From NCBI GenBank assembly GCA_003443635.1, contig CP031964.1, forward strand, positions 1,148,321 to 1,212,320: 64,000 nucleotides of DNA. The letters run 5' to 3'. This document shows positions 44,174-52,463 of the stretch, piece after piece. Numbering within the stretch: position 1 is the first letter of the stretch; the number at the start of each line of letters is the position of its first letter. The notes below the pieces were generated by a model. The model saw only the letters and a program-made list of their open reading frames with translations, had not been told where the DNA came from and made no database searches. Position numbers and translations under genes: made by a program. This DNA comes from Flavobacteriaceae bacterium. Lineage in GTDB: Bacteria; Bacteroidota; Bacteroidia; Flavobacteriales; Flavobacteriaceae.

Positions 44174-44926
44174 ATGTCTCTTAAAAAACATATCATATTA
44201 GTTGTTGGTTTATTATTTTCACTGTCGTTTTATGCTCAGCAAATAACAAACCAAGAAGTAATTGCTAAAATTGAAACAGAGAGTATTGATGATATTATTA
44301 ATATTAAAGGAATTGCAATTAGTAATACTGAAGTATTTAAAAGCTTACGTTATGTAATGTATGTTATTAAAACGAACCCTGTTAATTCTAATACCTCACG
44401 AGGAGAACATCAAGGACGTTTTACTTTATTACCTAATGAAGCTAAACAATTAGGTTTTACAGGAATAAATAAAAATACAGATGATAAAGTAACCGTTATT
44501 TTATTAATTTATGATGATAACGATAAACTTATAGGAAAAGATCGCCGAGTAGCTTTAAATGATGATGAAGCTGAAAAAAAAACCATACAATTGGTTGATG
44601 AAAAAAAAGAAAATGATGGTGTGAAAATTATTGCAATCGTAACCGAAAGTACTAAAACTAAACCAGGACGTGATTTTTATAATTACTTTTCTTCATCATA
44701 CAGATTAAGTCAGATTAGCGGAAAAGGATCTATACACATATTAGAGAAGTTAAGTTTAGGAAGAAATACAACTATAGATGTACTAGTAGATAACAAAGTT
44801 GTTAATAGCTTTTTCGTCCGACCTAATCAAGAATATTTAGAACAAATGACTACTATAACAATACAAAATATTAGACGTCATTTTCAAAATCTTGAAAAAC
44901 AGAAAAATTATATTACACAATACTAA
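44174..44926 (+). CDS. csgE: Curli assembly protein CsgE with N-terminal CsgH/CsgC-like extension
   Basis: 250 residues, about twice E. coli CsgE (129). Signal peptide near LSFYAQQ. The C-terminal ~90 residues match CsgE (GRDFYNYFSSSYRLSQISG, then TTIDVLVDNKVVNSFFVRP and TITIQNIRRHFQNLE), the periplasmic cap that guides curlins to CsgG. Residues about 40-145 form a beta-sandwich-like domain (FKSLRYVMYVIKTN, SRGEHQGRFTLLPNE, DKVTVILLIYDDNDKLI) whose layout recalls CsgH and CsgC, chaperones that stop early fibre formation. No separate csgC or csgH exists in the operon. The CsgH reading is an inference. Confidence 0.85.
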   Translation: MSLKKHIILVVGLLFSLSFYAQQITNQEVIAKIETESIDDIINIKGIAISNTEVFKSLRYVMYVIKTNPVNSNTSRGEHQGRFTLLPNEAKQLGFTGINKNTDDKVTVILLIYDDNDKLIGKDRRVALNDDEAEKKTIQLVDEKKENDGVKIIAIVTESTKTKPGRDFYNYFSSSYRLSQISGKGSIHILEKLSLGRNTTIDVLVDNKVVNSFFVRPNQEYLEQMTTITIQNIRRHFQNLEKQKNYITQY

Positions 44927-44942
44927 TTAATACCCAAGTAAA

Positions 44943-45356
44943 ATGAAAAAGATAGTACTACTTATTATATTCGGATTTGCAATGTCGCAAGCATTTAGTC
45001 AAAAATTAGTTTATCGAGCGGTAAACCCTAATTTTGGAGGAGATACATTTAACTTTCAATTTTTACTACAATCTGCCCAAGCTCAAAATTCGTTTACAGA
45101 CCCAAATCAAGTAGATCCACTAAATCAACAACAATCTGAATTAGATCAGTTTACTCAAAATTTGAATAATCAATTATTAAATCAAATTTCTAGATCATTA
45201 TTGGTTAATCAATTTGGGGCAAATGGTGAGTTGCAAGTAGGTACGTTTTCTTTTGGGTCATTGGTAGTTGAGGTTTTTCCTTCTGATCAAGGCTTGGTTA
45301 TAGATATCTTAGATACCCTCACAGGAGATCAAACACAAATTACGGTCCCTAATTAA
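44943..45356 (+). CDS. csgF: Curli assembly protein CsgF
   Basis: 137 residues with a signal peptide ending near AFSQ. The mature N-terminus KLVYRAVNPNFGGDTFN followed by QFLLQSAQAQNSFTDP matches CsgF, whose N-terminal segment plugs into the CsgG channel on the outer side and couples secretion with nucleation. The LDQFTQNLNNQLLNQISR helix and the final beta strands also fit. 16 bp after csgE. Confidence 0.93.
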   Translation: MKKIVLLIIFGFAMSQAFSQKLVYRAVNPNFGGDTFNFQFLLQSAQAQNSFTDPNQVDPLNQQQSELDQFTQNLNNQLLNQISRSLLVNQFGANGELQVGTFSFGSLVVEVFPSDQGLVIDILDTLTGDQTQITVPN

Positions 45357-45357
45357 T

Positions 45358-45384
45358 AATAATTGAGGAATTCCTCAAATTATT
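45358..45384 (+). promoter_or_regulatory. Palindromic hairpin between csgF and csgG
   Basis: Perfect palindrome TTGAGGAATTCCTCAA (45363-45378), extended on both sides by complementary AT bases with one bulge. It starts 2 nt after the csgF stop and ends 12 bp before the csgG ATG. Possible RNA processing or translation-modulating element; not followed by a real T tract. Confidence 0.4.
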
Positions 45385-45395
45385 TTATTTGCCTT

Positions 45396-46934
45396 ATGAA
45401 AAAAAACAAGTTTATAATATTGCTGTGCTTATCGGCAATGTGTTTTAGTTGTGGTACATATTTTAATCAACCTTTAGATATACAAGAAGCTAGATTAGGA
45501 GAAGACACAAAGATAAGTAAATCATTAAATAATCTTCCTTTACCTAACGAACCTGTAGTAGTTGGAGTATATAATTTTAGAGATCAAACAGGGCAATTTG
45601 TACCTACCGAAACAGGAAGTACATTTAGTACAGCTGTAACCCAAGGAACCACAGCAATTTTATTAAAAGCGTTAGAAGATTCTAAATGGTTTGTTCCTAT
45701 CGAGCGTGAAAATTTAAATAACCTATTAAATGAGCGAAATATTATTCGTTCAACAAGACAAGAGTATTCAGCAGCTAATGGTACACAACCAGAGCGGTTA
45801 GCTCCTTTATTATTTGCAGGAATACTTTTAGAAGGAGGAATTATTTCTTATGATTCCAATATTGTTACAGGAGGATTAGGAGCGCGTTACTTTGGCGTTG
45901 GAGGTTCTACACAATATAGACAAGATCGTGTTACGGTATATTTAAGAGCGGTATCTACATCTACTGGAGAAATATTAAAAACAGTTTATGTTTCAAAAAC
46001 AATTTTATCACAAGCTTTAGATGCTAGCTTTTTCAGATTTGTCAATTTTCAAAGATTATTAGAAGTCGAAACAGGGTTTACTCGTAATGAACCTGTACAA
46101 TTAGCAGTAACTGAAGCGATAGAGAAATCTGTACGTTCTTTAATTATAGAAGGTATTAAAGATGGTATATGGACAAATAGAAAAGAAGATCAGGTTGAAG
46201 TTAATCGATTAATAACAGATTACAATTTAGAAACTGTTGATGCTGCTGACACAAAACTTTACGATAGATTATATAAAGAAAGAAGAGGTGAAACAGCTAT
46301 TAATGTTGCCTTAGGAGCGAGTTTGATAGATGGTGATTTAGGAAGCCCTAGACCAGAAATTTTTGGAAGAATTGGATACAAAAAATTTGTAAACCCATTT
46401 ATTAATATTAATGGATCATTAAACCAATTTAATTTAGAAAATGAAGGTACGTTTAAACAGGATTTTACATCTGTGGATTTTAATGCTGAATATACAGTAT
46501 TACCTTTTGATCAATTAACACCATTTATATATGCAGGTTTTGGAGCTAATTTTGCTAACTCGTTTTCTAAAATAGACCCTAAAATTCAATATGGATTAGG
46601 GTTAGAGTATCTAATTACTGAAGGATTAGGTATTAATCTTTTTGCAGAACAAAATATTGTATTTAGTGATGAGCTAGATAATGTAATTAGTGGTAAAAGA
46701 GATGATTATTATTATAGATTTGGTTTAGGCCTTAACATTTATTTAAACCCACCAAAAACTAGTCGAAAAACAGAAAGCTTAAGAGCTAAAAAAGAGAGAA
46801 GAGAGCGAAGATTACTCAGAGATGAAAATATAAAAAACTCCAGAGAGAAGCGAAAAATTTTAAAATCGAATTTAACGGAATCTGATAAAACACAATCAGA
46901 AGAAGGAGTGGAAAAGAAAAATAATAATAAATAA
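45396..46934 (+). CDS. csgG: Curli secretion channel lipoprotein CsgG with extra C-terminal barrel
   Basis: 512 residues from the ATG at 45396 (the open frame reaches 45363, but only this Met gives a lipoprotein signal, ending in CFSCG). Residues about 40-270 align closely with CsgG: VVVGVYNFRDQTGQF, NNLLNERNIIRS, GARYFGVGGSTQYRQD, STGEILKTVYVSKTILS, FQRLLEVETGFTRNEPV. CsgG is a nonameric outer-membrane channel for curlins. Unlike E. coli CsgG (277), about 165 more residues follow with an alternating strand pattern (EIFGRIGYKKFVNPFINING, LTPFIYAGFGANFANS, RFGLGLNIYL), resembling an eight-strand OmpA-type barrel, then a Lys/Arg/Glu-rich 60-residue tail. Confidence 0.92.
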   Translation: MKKNKFIILLCLSAMCFSCGTYFNQPLDIQEARLGEDTKISKSLNNLPLPNEPVVVGVYNFRDQTGQFVPTETGSTFSTAVTQGTTAILLKALEDSKWFVPIERENLNNLLNERNIIRSTRQEYSAANGTQPERLAPLLFAGILLEGGIISYDSNIVTGGLGARYFGVGGSTQYRQDRVTVYLRAVSTSTGEILKTVYVSKTILSQALDASFFRFVNFQRLLEVETGFTRNEPVQLAVTEAIEKSVRSLIIEGIKDGIWTNRKEDQVEVNRLITDYNLETVDAADTKLYDRLYKERRGETAINVALGASLIDGDLGSPRPEIFGRIGYKKFVNPFININGSLNQFNLENEGTFKQDFTSVDFNAEYTVLPFDQLTPFIYAGFGANFANSFSKIDPKIQYGLGLEYLITEGLGINLFAEQNIVFSDELDNVISGKRDDYYYRFGLGLNIYLNPPKTSRKTESLRAKKERRERRLLRDENIKNSREKRKILKSNLTESDKTQSEEGVEKKNNNK

Positions 46935-46944
46935 ACGCATAAGT

Positions 46945-48435
46945 ATGTCTAAATATTTAAAATATATATTCTTAGCTACAATTATAATTACATTTAATAA
47001 TTGTAGTGAAGATCCAATTGAAAATATTGCAACGGGAACACTCACAGGTATAGTCGTTATGAATGGTTCTAATGAACCAATAGAAAATGTTAGAATTTCT
47101 ACTAACCCGAGTACAAGTACGGTATTTACTGATGAAAATGGAGAATTTACTATAGAAGATGTCCCTGTGGATCAATATGCAGTACAAGCAGAATTAGAAG
47201 GGTTTTTAACTAGTTTTGAAGGTGCAACAATTACTGGAGGAACATCTACTAATGTAGTTTTTGATTTAAGAACTGATGATTCAAATAATAGACCACCTAC
47301 AACACCAATATTAATAACTCCTGCCGATAATGCTGTTGATGTTCCATTAGAAACACAATTTAATTGGAGTGCTAGTGACCCTGATGATGATGATATTACT
47401 TTTAATATAGAAATAAGAAATGATATAGACGAGGAGATATTAGCATTTAGCACAGTTAACGACACATTTGTAGATGTTACAGGACTTAGATTTGGAGTAA
47501 AATATTTTTGGCAAGTAGAAGCTTCTGATGATGTAAATGATGATGAGATACAGAGTGAGATAAGTGCTTTTGAAACCATTGCAGCACCACAAAACAGGTT
47601 TTTATTTGTGAGAAATATAAATGGTAATAATGTTATTTTTTCGGCTGACGATGCTGGGAATGAATTGCAATTAACAGCTTCAACTACCAATAGTTTTAGA
47701 CCTAGGCGAAACAATGCAGCAAATAGAGTTGCGTTTTTATCAAATAGTGGCGCTCAGACACATATCTTCACAATGGACCTTAATGGAGAGAATATACAAC
47801 AAGTTACGTCTGCAGTTCAGGTAAATGGATTTAATTTGGATGAAGTTGATTTTGTATGGACAGAAAATGGAGGAAGATTATTATATTCTAATTTTGATCG
47901 TTTATATTCTATAAATGCAGATGGAACAAATTTGCAACAAATATATCAAACTACAGATGGAAGTTTTATTTCGGAAGTAGCTATAAGTGCAGATGAAAGT
48001 ATTATTGTTTTAAAAACAAATGATGTTGATGGGTATAACGTTTCTATATTTACAATAAATAATTCAGGAACTATATTAGATACTGTTTTATCAGGAGTTT
48101 TAGGAGCAGCCGGTGGGTTAGATATTTCTTTTGATAATCAAAGTATATTATACTGGAGAGACATGTCTGGTAACGAAAACCCTAGTTTTAGACAGTTAGA
48201 TTCAAGAGTGTTTATTTATGATGTAGCTACTGGAACGCCTACTGACTTATCTGCTCAAAAAACAGCTGGAACAAATGATTTTGATTGTCGTTTTGCACCT
48301 AATGAAGCTAGTGTAATTTTAACAAATACCTCTAATGATGGTATATCTCAAAAAGATGTTATTACTATTGAGATTGCTAATTTAGGAACCAGACCAGTAT
48401 TATTTATGGATGCAGAGATGCCAGATTTTGAATAA
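46945..48435 (+). CDS. Curli-operon lipoprotein with carboxypeptidase-regulatory-like domain and TolB-like propeller
   Basis: 496 residues. N-terminal membrane signal with a probable lipidated Cys (FNNCSED, somewhat atypical). Domains: a carboxypeptidase-D-regulatory-like beta-sandwich (about 30-110, GTLTGIVVMNGSNEPIENVRI); a fibronectin III-type domain (about 115-215, PADNAVDVPLETQFNWSASDPD...FWQVEASDD); and a propeller (about 220-490) with blades such as NRVAFLSNSGAQTHIFTMDL and RLLYSNFDRLYSINADG, in TolB/WD40-like style. It follows csgG by 10 bp and closes the operon before a strong terminator, so it is very probably part of the curli machinery; its role is unknown. Confidence 0.85.
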   Translation: MSKYLKYIFLATIIITFNNCSEDPIENIATGTLTGIVVMNGSNEPIENVRISTNPSTSTVFTDENGEFTIEDVPVDQYAVQAELEGFLTSFEGATITGGTSTNVVFDLRTDDSNNRPPTTPILITPADNAVDVPLETQFNWSASDPDDDDITFNIEIRNDIDEEILAFSTVNDTFVDVTGLRFGVKYFWQVEASDDVNDDEIQSEISAFETIAAPQNRFLFVRNINGNNVIFSADDAGNELQLTASTTNSFRPRRNNAANRVAFLSNSGAQTHIFTMDLNGENIQQVTSAVQVNGFNLDEVDFVWTENGGRLLYSNFDRLYSINADGTNLQQIYQTTDGSFISEVAISADESIIVLKTNDVDGYNVSIFTINNSGTILDTVLSGVLGAAGGLDISFDNQSILYWRDMSGNENPSFRQLDSRVFIYDVATGTPTDLSAQKTAGTNDFDCRFAPNEASVILTNTSNDGISQKDVITIEIANLGTRPVLFMDAEMPDFE

Positions 48436-48454
48436 ATAATAATAACTTATTATA

Positions 48455-48488
48455 AAAAAGCGCACAATTAATATGATGCGCTTTTTTT
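48455..48488 (+). terminator. Intrinsic terminator of the curli operon
   Basis: Stem AAAAAGCGCA (48455-48464) with TGCGCTTTTT (48477-48486), 12-nt loop, T run to 48488. Confidence 0.93.
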
Positions 48489-48557
48489 ATACCATCAATT
48501 TAGAAATAAGTATTTATTAAAGTACTTTTGCAAAATAGTATTTATAAAACAAGTTCT

Positions 48558-49736
48558 ATGAGTCAAGAAGTGAGTAAACGATATGCACAACGCGGAGTAT
48601 CTGCATCAAAAGAAGATGTGCATAATGCGATTAAAAATATAGATAAAGGGCTTTTTCCTAAAGCTTTTTGCAAGATTGTACCAGATTACCTTACTCATAG
48701 TGATGATCATTGTTTAATAATGCATGCCGATGGAGCTGGTACAAAAAGTGCTTTAGCATATATGTATTGGAAAGAAACAGGAGATGTGTCAGTATGGAAA
48801 GGGATTGCTCAGGATGCTTTAATAATGAATATTGATGACCTTTTGTGTGTTGGAGCTACAGACGATATAATGTTGTCATCAACCATAGGGAGGAATAAAA
48901 ACTTAATTACTGGAGACGTACTTTCTGCTATTATAAATGGTACTGAAGAATTAATTGAAGAATTAAAAAACTTTGGAGTGACTATACATTCTACAGGAGG
49001 TGAAACAGCAGATGTTGGTGATTTGGTACGTACGATTATTGTAGATTCTACGGTTACGGCACGTATGAAGCGTACTGATGTTATTGACAACTCTAATATT
49101 AAATCAGGAGATGTCATTGTAGGTTTAGCTTCTTTTGGACAAGCAACCTATGAGAAGTCTTATAACGGAGGTATGGGTAGTAATGGTTTAACTTCTGCTA
49201 GACACGATGTATTTCACAACTATTTAGCGACTAAGTATCCCGAAAGTTTTGATGCAGCTGTACCAGAAGATTTAGTGTACTCTGGAAATACAAAACTTAC
49301 TGATGAAGTTGCAAATTCACCAATAGATGCTGGGCAGTTAGTGTTATCGCCAACACGTACTTATGCGCCTATTATAAAAGCAATTCTTTCAAAATACAAA
49401 AGTAATACTGTACATGGTATGATCCATTGTAGTGGAGGAGCTCAAACTAAAATCCTTCATTTTGTAGACAAGCTTCATATTATAAAAAATAATATGTTTG
49501 ATATACCTCCATTATTTAAATTAATACAAGAACAATCTAAAACAGATTGGAAAGAAATGTACCAAGTTTTTAATTGCGGACATCGTATGGAATTATATGT
49601 GTCACCTGAAATTGCTGAAGACATTATAAATATTTCAAAATCTTTTAATGTAGATGCTCAAATTATAGGGCGTGTTGAAGCTAGTGATTCAAAAAAACTA
49701 ACGATAACAAGTGAATTTGGCACTTTTGAATATTAA
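48558..49736 (+). CDS. purM: Phosphoribosylformylglycinamidine cyclo-ligase (AIR synthase)
   Basis: 392 residues from the ATG at 48558, which gives the family N-terminus MSQEVSKRYAQRGVSASKEDV; an in-frame TTG at 48528 is less likely. Closes the imidazole ring of AIR in purine synthesis. The PurM-type ATP-binding blocks are visible (HADGAGTKSALAYMYW, GIAQDALIMNIDDLLCVGAT, GVTIHSTGGETADVGDLV, SGDVIVGLASFGQATYE, HCSGGAQTKI and FNCGHRMELYVSPE). The divergent, longer version is usual in Bacteroidota. It is convergent with the DASS transporter; the stops are 3 bp apart. Confidence 0.92.
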   Translation: MSQEVSKRYAQRGVSASKEDVHNAIKNIDKGLFPKAFCKIVPDYLTHSDDHCLIMHADGAGTKSALAYMYWKETGDVSVWKGIAQDALIMNIDDLLCVGATDDIMLSSTIGRNKNLITGDVLSAIINGTEELIEELKNFGVTIHSTGGETADVGDLVRTIIVDSTVTARMKRTDVIDNSNIKSGDVIVGLASFGQATYEKSYNGGMGSNGLTSARHDVFHNYLATKYPESFDAAVPEDLVYSGNTKLTDEVANSPIDAGQLVLSPTRTYAPIIKAILSKYKSNTVHGMIHCSGGAQTKILHFVDKLHIIKNNMFDIPPLFKLIQEQSKTDWKEMYQVFNCGHRMELYVSPEIAEDIINISKSFNVDAQIIGRVEASDSKKLTITSEFGTFEY

Positions 49737-49738
49737 AA

Positions 49739-51220
49739 TTACTTTCCCTTAAAGGCGTCAGGAAATCCATAAATATTAAAATCCCATAGCAGAGGTAATA
49801 AAAAATATGCTGCTAAAGTGAGTATTATAATAGAAATAATATTCATCCAAATACCAGTGCGTATCATATCAGGAATTTTTAAGTATCCCGAACCAAAAAC
49901 AACAGCATTAGGTGGTGTTGCTACAGGTAACATAAAAGCGCAAGATGCAGCAATGGTAATACCAACCATTAAAGTATATGGGTGAAGATCTAACACAAAA
50001 GCAATAGGAGCGATAACAGGAAGTAACATTGCTGTAGTTGCAAGGTTAGATGTGATCTCTGTTAAAAAATTAACTGCAAAAATGAGTAGCAGTAATAATG
50101 CGAATAGAGGTAGCGCTTCTGCTAAAGAAATTTGAGATCCTATCCATAAAGCAAGCCCGCTAGATTTAAATCCTTCTGCTAGTGCTAAACCACCTCCAAA
50201 TAGTAAAAGAATTCCCCAAGGTAATTTTACAGCACTTTCCCAATCTATAATACGTTTCTCTTTTTGAGATTTGGCTGGCAACAAAAATAAAGCGGTGGCG
50301 CTTATTAAAGCAATTATAGTATCATCAATGGCAGGGATTAAAGGTTTTAATAAAAACGAACGAGTAATCCACAAAAATGCAGTAATTATAAACACAATAA
50401 GCACTGTTTTTTCTTCGTAACTAATATGCCCTAATTGATTAATTTGTTTTTTGATCTCTGCCTTTCCTCCAGGGAATTCTTTTTGTTTAAATGTAAAAGC
50501 AACTTTAGTTAAATAATTCCAACAAATAATTAATAAGAAAACAGAAATAGGTAGCCCAAAAATTATCCATTTTGAAAACGTGAGTTCAATATCATAAAGA
50601 TCATTTAAAATACCTGCTAAAATAAGATTAGGAGGTGTGCCAATTAAAGTTGCAATGCCACCAATAGAAGCACTATATGCTATCCCTAGCATTAAGGCTT
50701 TTCCAAAAATATTGTTTTCATTTTCAATAGTATCTGGATTGTCTTTTAATTGTGAAATAATAGCCATACCAATGGGTAACATCATTACAGAAGTGGCTGT
50801 GTTGGAAATCCACATTGATAAAAATGCAGTGGCTACCATAAATCCAAGAATAATGCGACTAACACTGGTTCCGATAATACTAATTATATTTAAGGCGATG
50901 CGCTTATGTAAGTTCCATTTTTCAATGGCAATGGCTAAAATAAATCCACCTACATATAAAAACACATATTTGTGCCCAAAGGAAGCAGTAGTTTGTGAAA
51001 GTTCCAAAGCACCTGTAAGTGGAAATAAAATAATAGGGAGCATTGCTGTAACAGCTATAGGAATAACTTCTAAAATCCACCAAGCTGCTACCCAAAGTGT
51101 AGTTGCTAAAACAGCATTAGCTTCTTTAGATAATCCTTCAGGATGTATATATAATAATGTAAGTGTAAAGAAAATAGGGCCTAAAAGAAATCCTATTTTT
51201 TTTATAATTGATTGCGGCAT
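49739..51220 (-). CDS. DASS (SLC13) sodium-coupled anion symporter
   Basis: 493 residues with about 11-12 membrane segments. The two sodium/substrate motifs are MWISNTATSVMMLP (SNT) and LTEITSNLATTAMLLPV (SNL in place of the usual SNT), and the hairpin-loop region GSGYLKIPDM follows. The family carries dicarboxylates (succinate, malate) or sulfate into the cell; the substrate cannot be read. Lone gene between purM and the msrA-like gene. Confidence 0.92.
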   Translation of the reverse strand: MPQSIIKKIGFLLGPIFFTLTLLYIHPEGLSKEANAVLATTLWVAAWWILEVIPIAVTAMLPIILFPLTGALELSQTTASFGHKYVFLYVGGFILAIAIEKWNLHKRIALNIISIIGTSVSRIILGFMVATAFLSMWISNTATSVMMLPIGMAIISQLKDNPDTIENENNIFGKALMLGIAYSASIGGIATLIGTPPNLILAGILNDLYDIELTFSKWIIFGLPISVFLLIICWNYLTKVAFTFKQKEFPGGKAEIKKQINQLGHISYEEKTVLIVFIITAFLWITRSFLLKPLIPAIDDTIIALISATALFLLPAKSQKEKRIIDWESAVKLPWGILLLFGGGLALAEGFKSSGLALWIGSQISLAEALPLFALLLLLIFAVNFLTEITSNLATTAMLLPVIAPIAFVLDLHPYTLMVGITIAASCAFMLPVATPPNAVVFGSGYLKIPDMIRTGIWMNIISIIILTLAAYFLLPLLWDFNIYGFPDAFKGK

Positions 51221-51259
51221 TGATAAAAATTAACAAATGCAAAATACAATAAAAAAGGA

Positions 51260-51778
51260 TTAGTCTTTAATTAAAAATTGAAGCTTTTCTTTAGAGGCGT
51301 ATTTTGAAAACTTATGAAGAATTAATTTTAGCTTTGGATTTATAAATTGCTCACAAAAGGGTTTATAAGGATTATTGTAATAATAATTTGTAATTGCTTC
51401 CCGTGATGGTTTAAAAGCTTTAAAAGGTAAAATTTGAGTTATTATAGAAGTGTTAAAATCAGATTGAAGTTGAGTGATAATATTTTTTAAATCTACTTTT
51501 TGAGGTTCTTTAAAGTAATAAACAGCAGATCGATACTTACTTCTCATCGAGTGATTTGAAGTTGATTTATGCGTATGTAAATGAATATTTGTTAGTGTTT
51601 CTAGAGGAATAATTTCTGAATTAAATGTTACAATAACAGCTTCAGAAAAAGTATCATTAAGATCTTCAGAAGCAATCCATCCTTGCTCTACATTTTCAAC
51701 CCCAATTAAAGATTGAAATACGGCTTCTGTACACCAATGACATCCACCTCCAAACCCTATTTTAGATAACATATTCAT
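51260..51778 (-). CDS. Peptide-methionine (S)-sulfoxide reductase-like protein
   Basis: 172 residues of MsrA type, reducing Met-(S)-sulfoxide. The catalytic Cys is in FGGGCHWCTEAVFQ, where the usual GCFWC is GCHWC. Also seen: GVENVEQGWIAS and HKSTSNHSMRSKYRSAVYY, which match the family's later conserved Asp/Gly and Arg/Tyr stretches. This shortened form is known from flavobacteria. It stands just upstream of the DASS gene on the same strand, 39 bp apart. Confidence 0.82.
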   Translation of the reverse strand: MNMLSKIGFGGGCHWCTEAVFQSLIGVENVEQGWIASEDLNDTFSEAVIVTFNSEIIPLETLTNIHLHTHKSTSNHSMRSKYRSAVYYFKEPQKVDLKNIITQLQSDFNTSIITQILPFKAFKPSREAITNYYYNNPYKPFCEQFINPKLKLILHKFSKYASKEKLQFLIKD

Positions 51779-51800
51779 TATAGTAAAGTTGTCGCAAAAA

Positions 51801-52463
51801 TTAAGATAAACTTCCCATGTTTAAATAATTGTAATCTTCAAGCTCATGGAGATTACTAATTAGTTTTGTAGAACCATTTTTTATTAAATATATAGAATTA
51901 GAAATATCAATAATATCTCTGTACATGTGATCTGTTACTATAATAGCTTTATTTTTTTTTTCTTCACTTATTAGCGTCTTTACAATTTCAATATATAAAG
52001 GTGATAAATGAGAAAATGGTTCGTCAAGTATTACAATTTTACTAGGACTTTTTAAAGTGAGATATATTTCTATAATTCGTTGCTCTCCACCAGAAAGATT
52101 ATAAATAAAACGTTTCTCATATTTTGAAAATGATTCAAATTTAGTTTTAAAAACCTCCCAATCAACGTTATAAAGTTTAAAAGCTTTATTTAGTTTTATG
52201 CGATTAGGAATTAACTGATGTTGAGGTAAATATTTAACTAAATGTGTCCTGTATAAGGACTTTAAAATAGGTTTTTTATCAATACGAATCAATTTATATT
52301 TGGGTTTTCTATTTCCAAAAATGATTTCTAATAAAGAAGTTTTTCCAGAACCATTATTACCTAATATTCCAGTTACTTTACCAGTTTCCGCTTTTAAATA
52401 AATACCGTTTAAAATACACTTACTAGAAAAATTAAGTTCTACGTTATCGATTTCTAAAATCAT
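51801..52463 (-). CDS. ABC transporter ATP-binding protein
   Basis: 220 residues with Walker A GILGNNGSGKTSLLEI, signature LSGGEQRIIEIYL, Walker B IVILDEPFSHLSP and H-loop VTDHMYRD. The first 200 residues are a stand-alone nucleotide-binding domain. The upstream 95-residue membrane gene overlaps its start by 4 bp (ATGA), so the two probably form one complex or at least one operon. No normal-size permease is present. Substrate unknown. Confidence 0.88.
   Translation of the reverse strand: MILEIDNVELNFSSKCILNGIYLKAETGKVTGILGNNGSGKTSLLEIIFGNRKPKYKLIRIDKKPILKSLYRTHLVKYLPQHQLIPNRIKLNKAFKLYNVDWEVFKTKFESFSKYEKRFIYNLSGGEQRIIEIYLTLKSPSKIVILDEPFSHLSPLYIEIVKTLISEEKKNKAIIVTDHMYRDIIDISNSIYLIKNGSTKLISNLHELEDYNYLNMGSLS

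Noticed and set aside
47172..47714. 180-codon frame antisense to the propeller lipoprotein
   Set aside because: Shadow of the coding strand, without a signal of its own.
50637..51233. 198-codon frame antisense to the DASS transporter
   Set aside because: Covered by a complete transporter gene on the minus strand.
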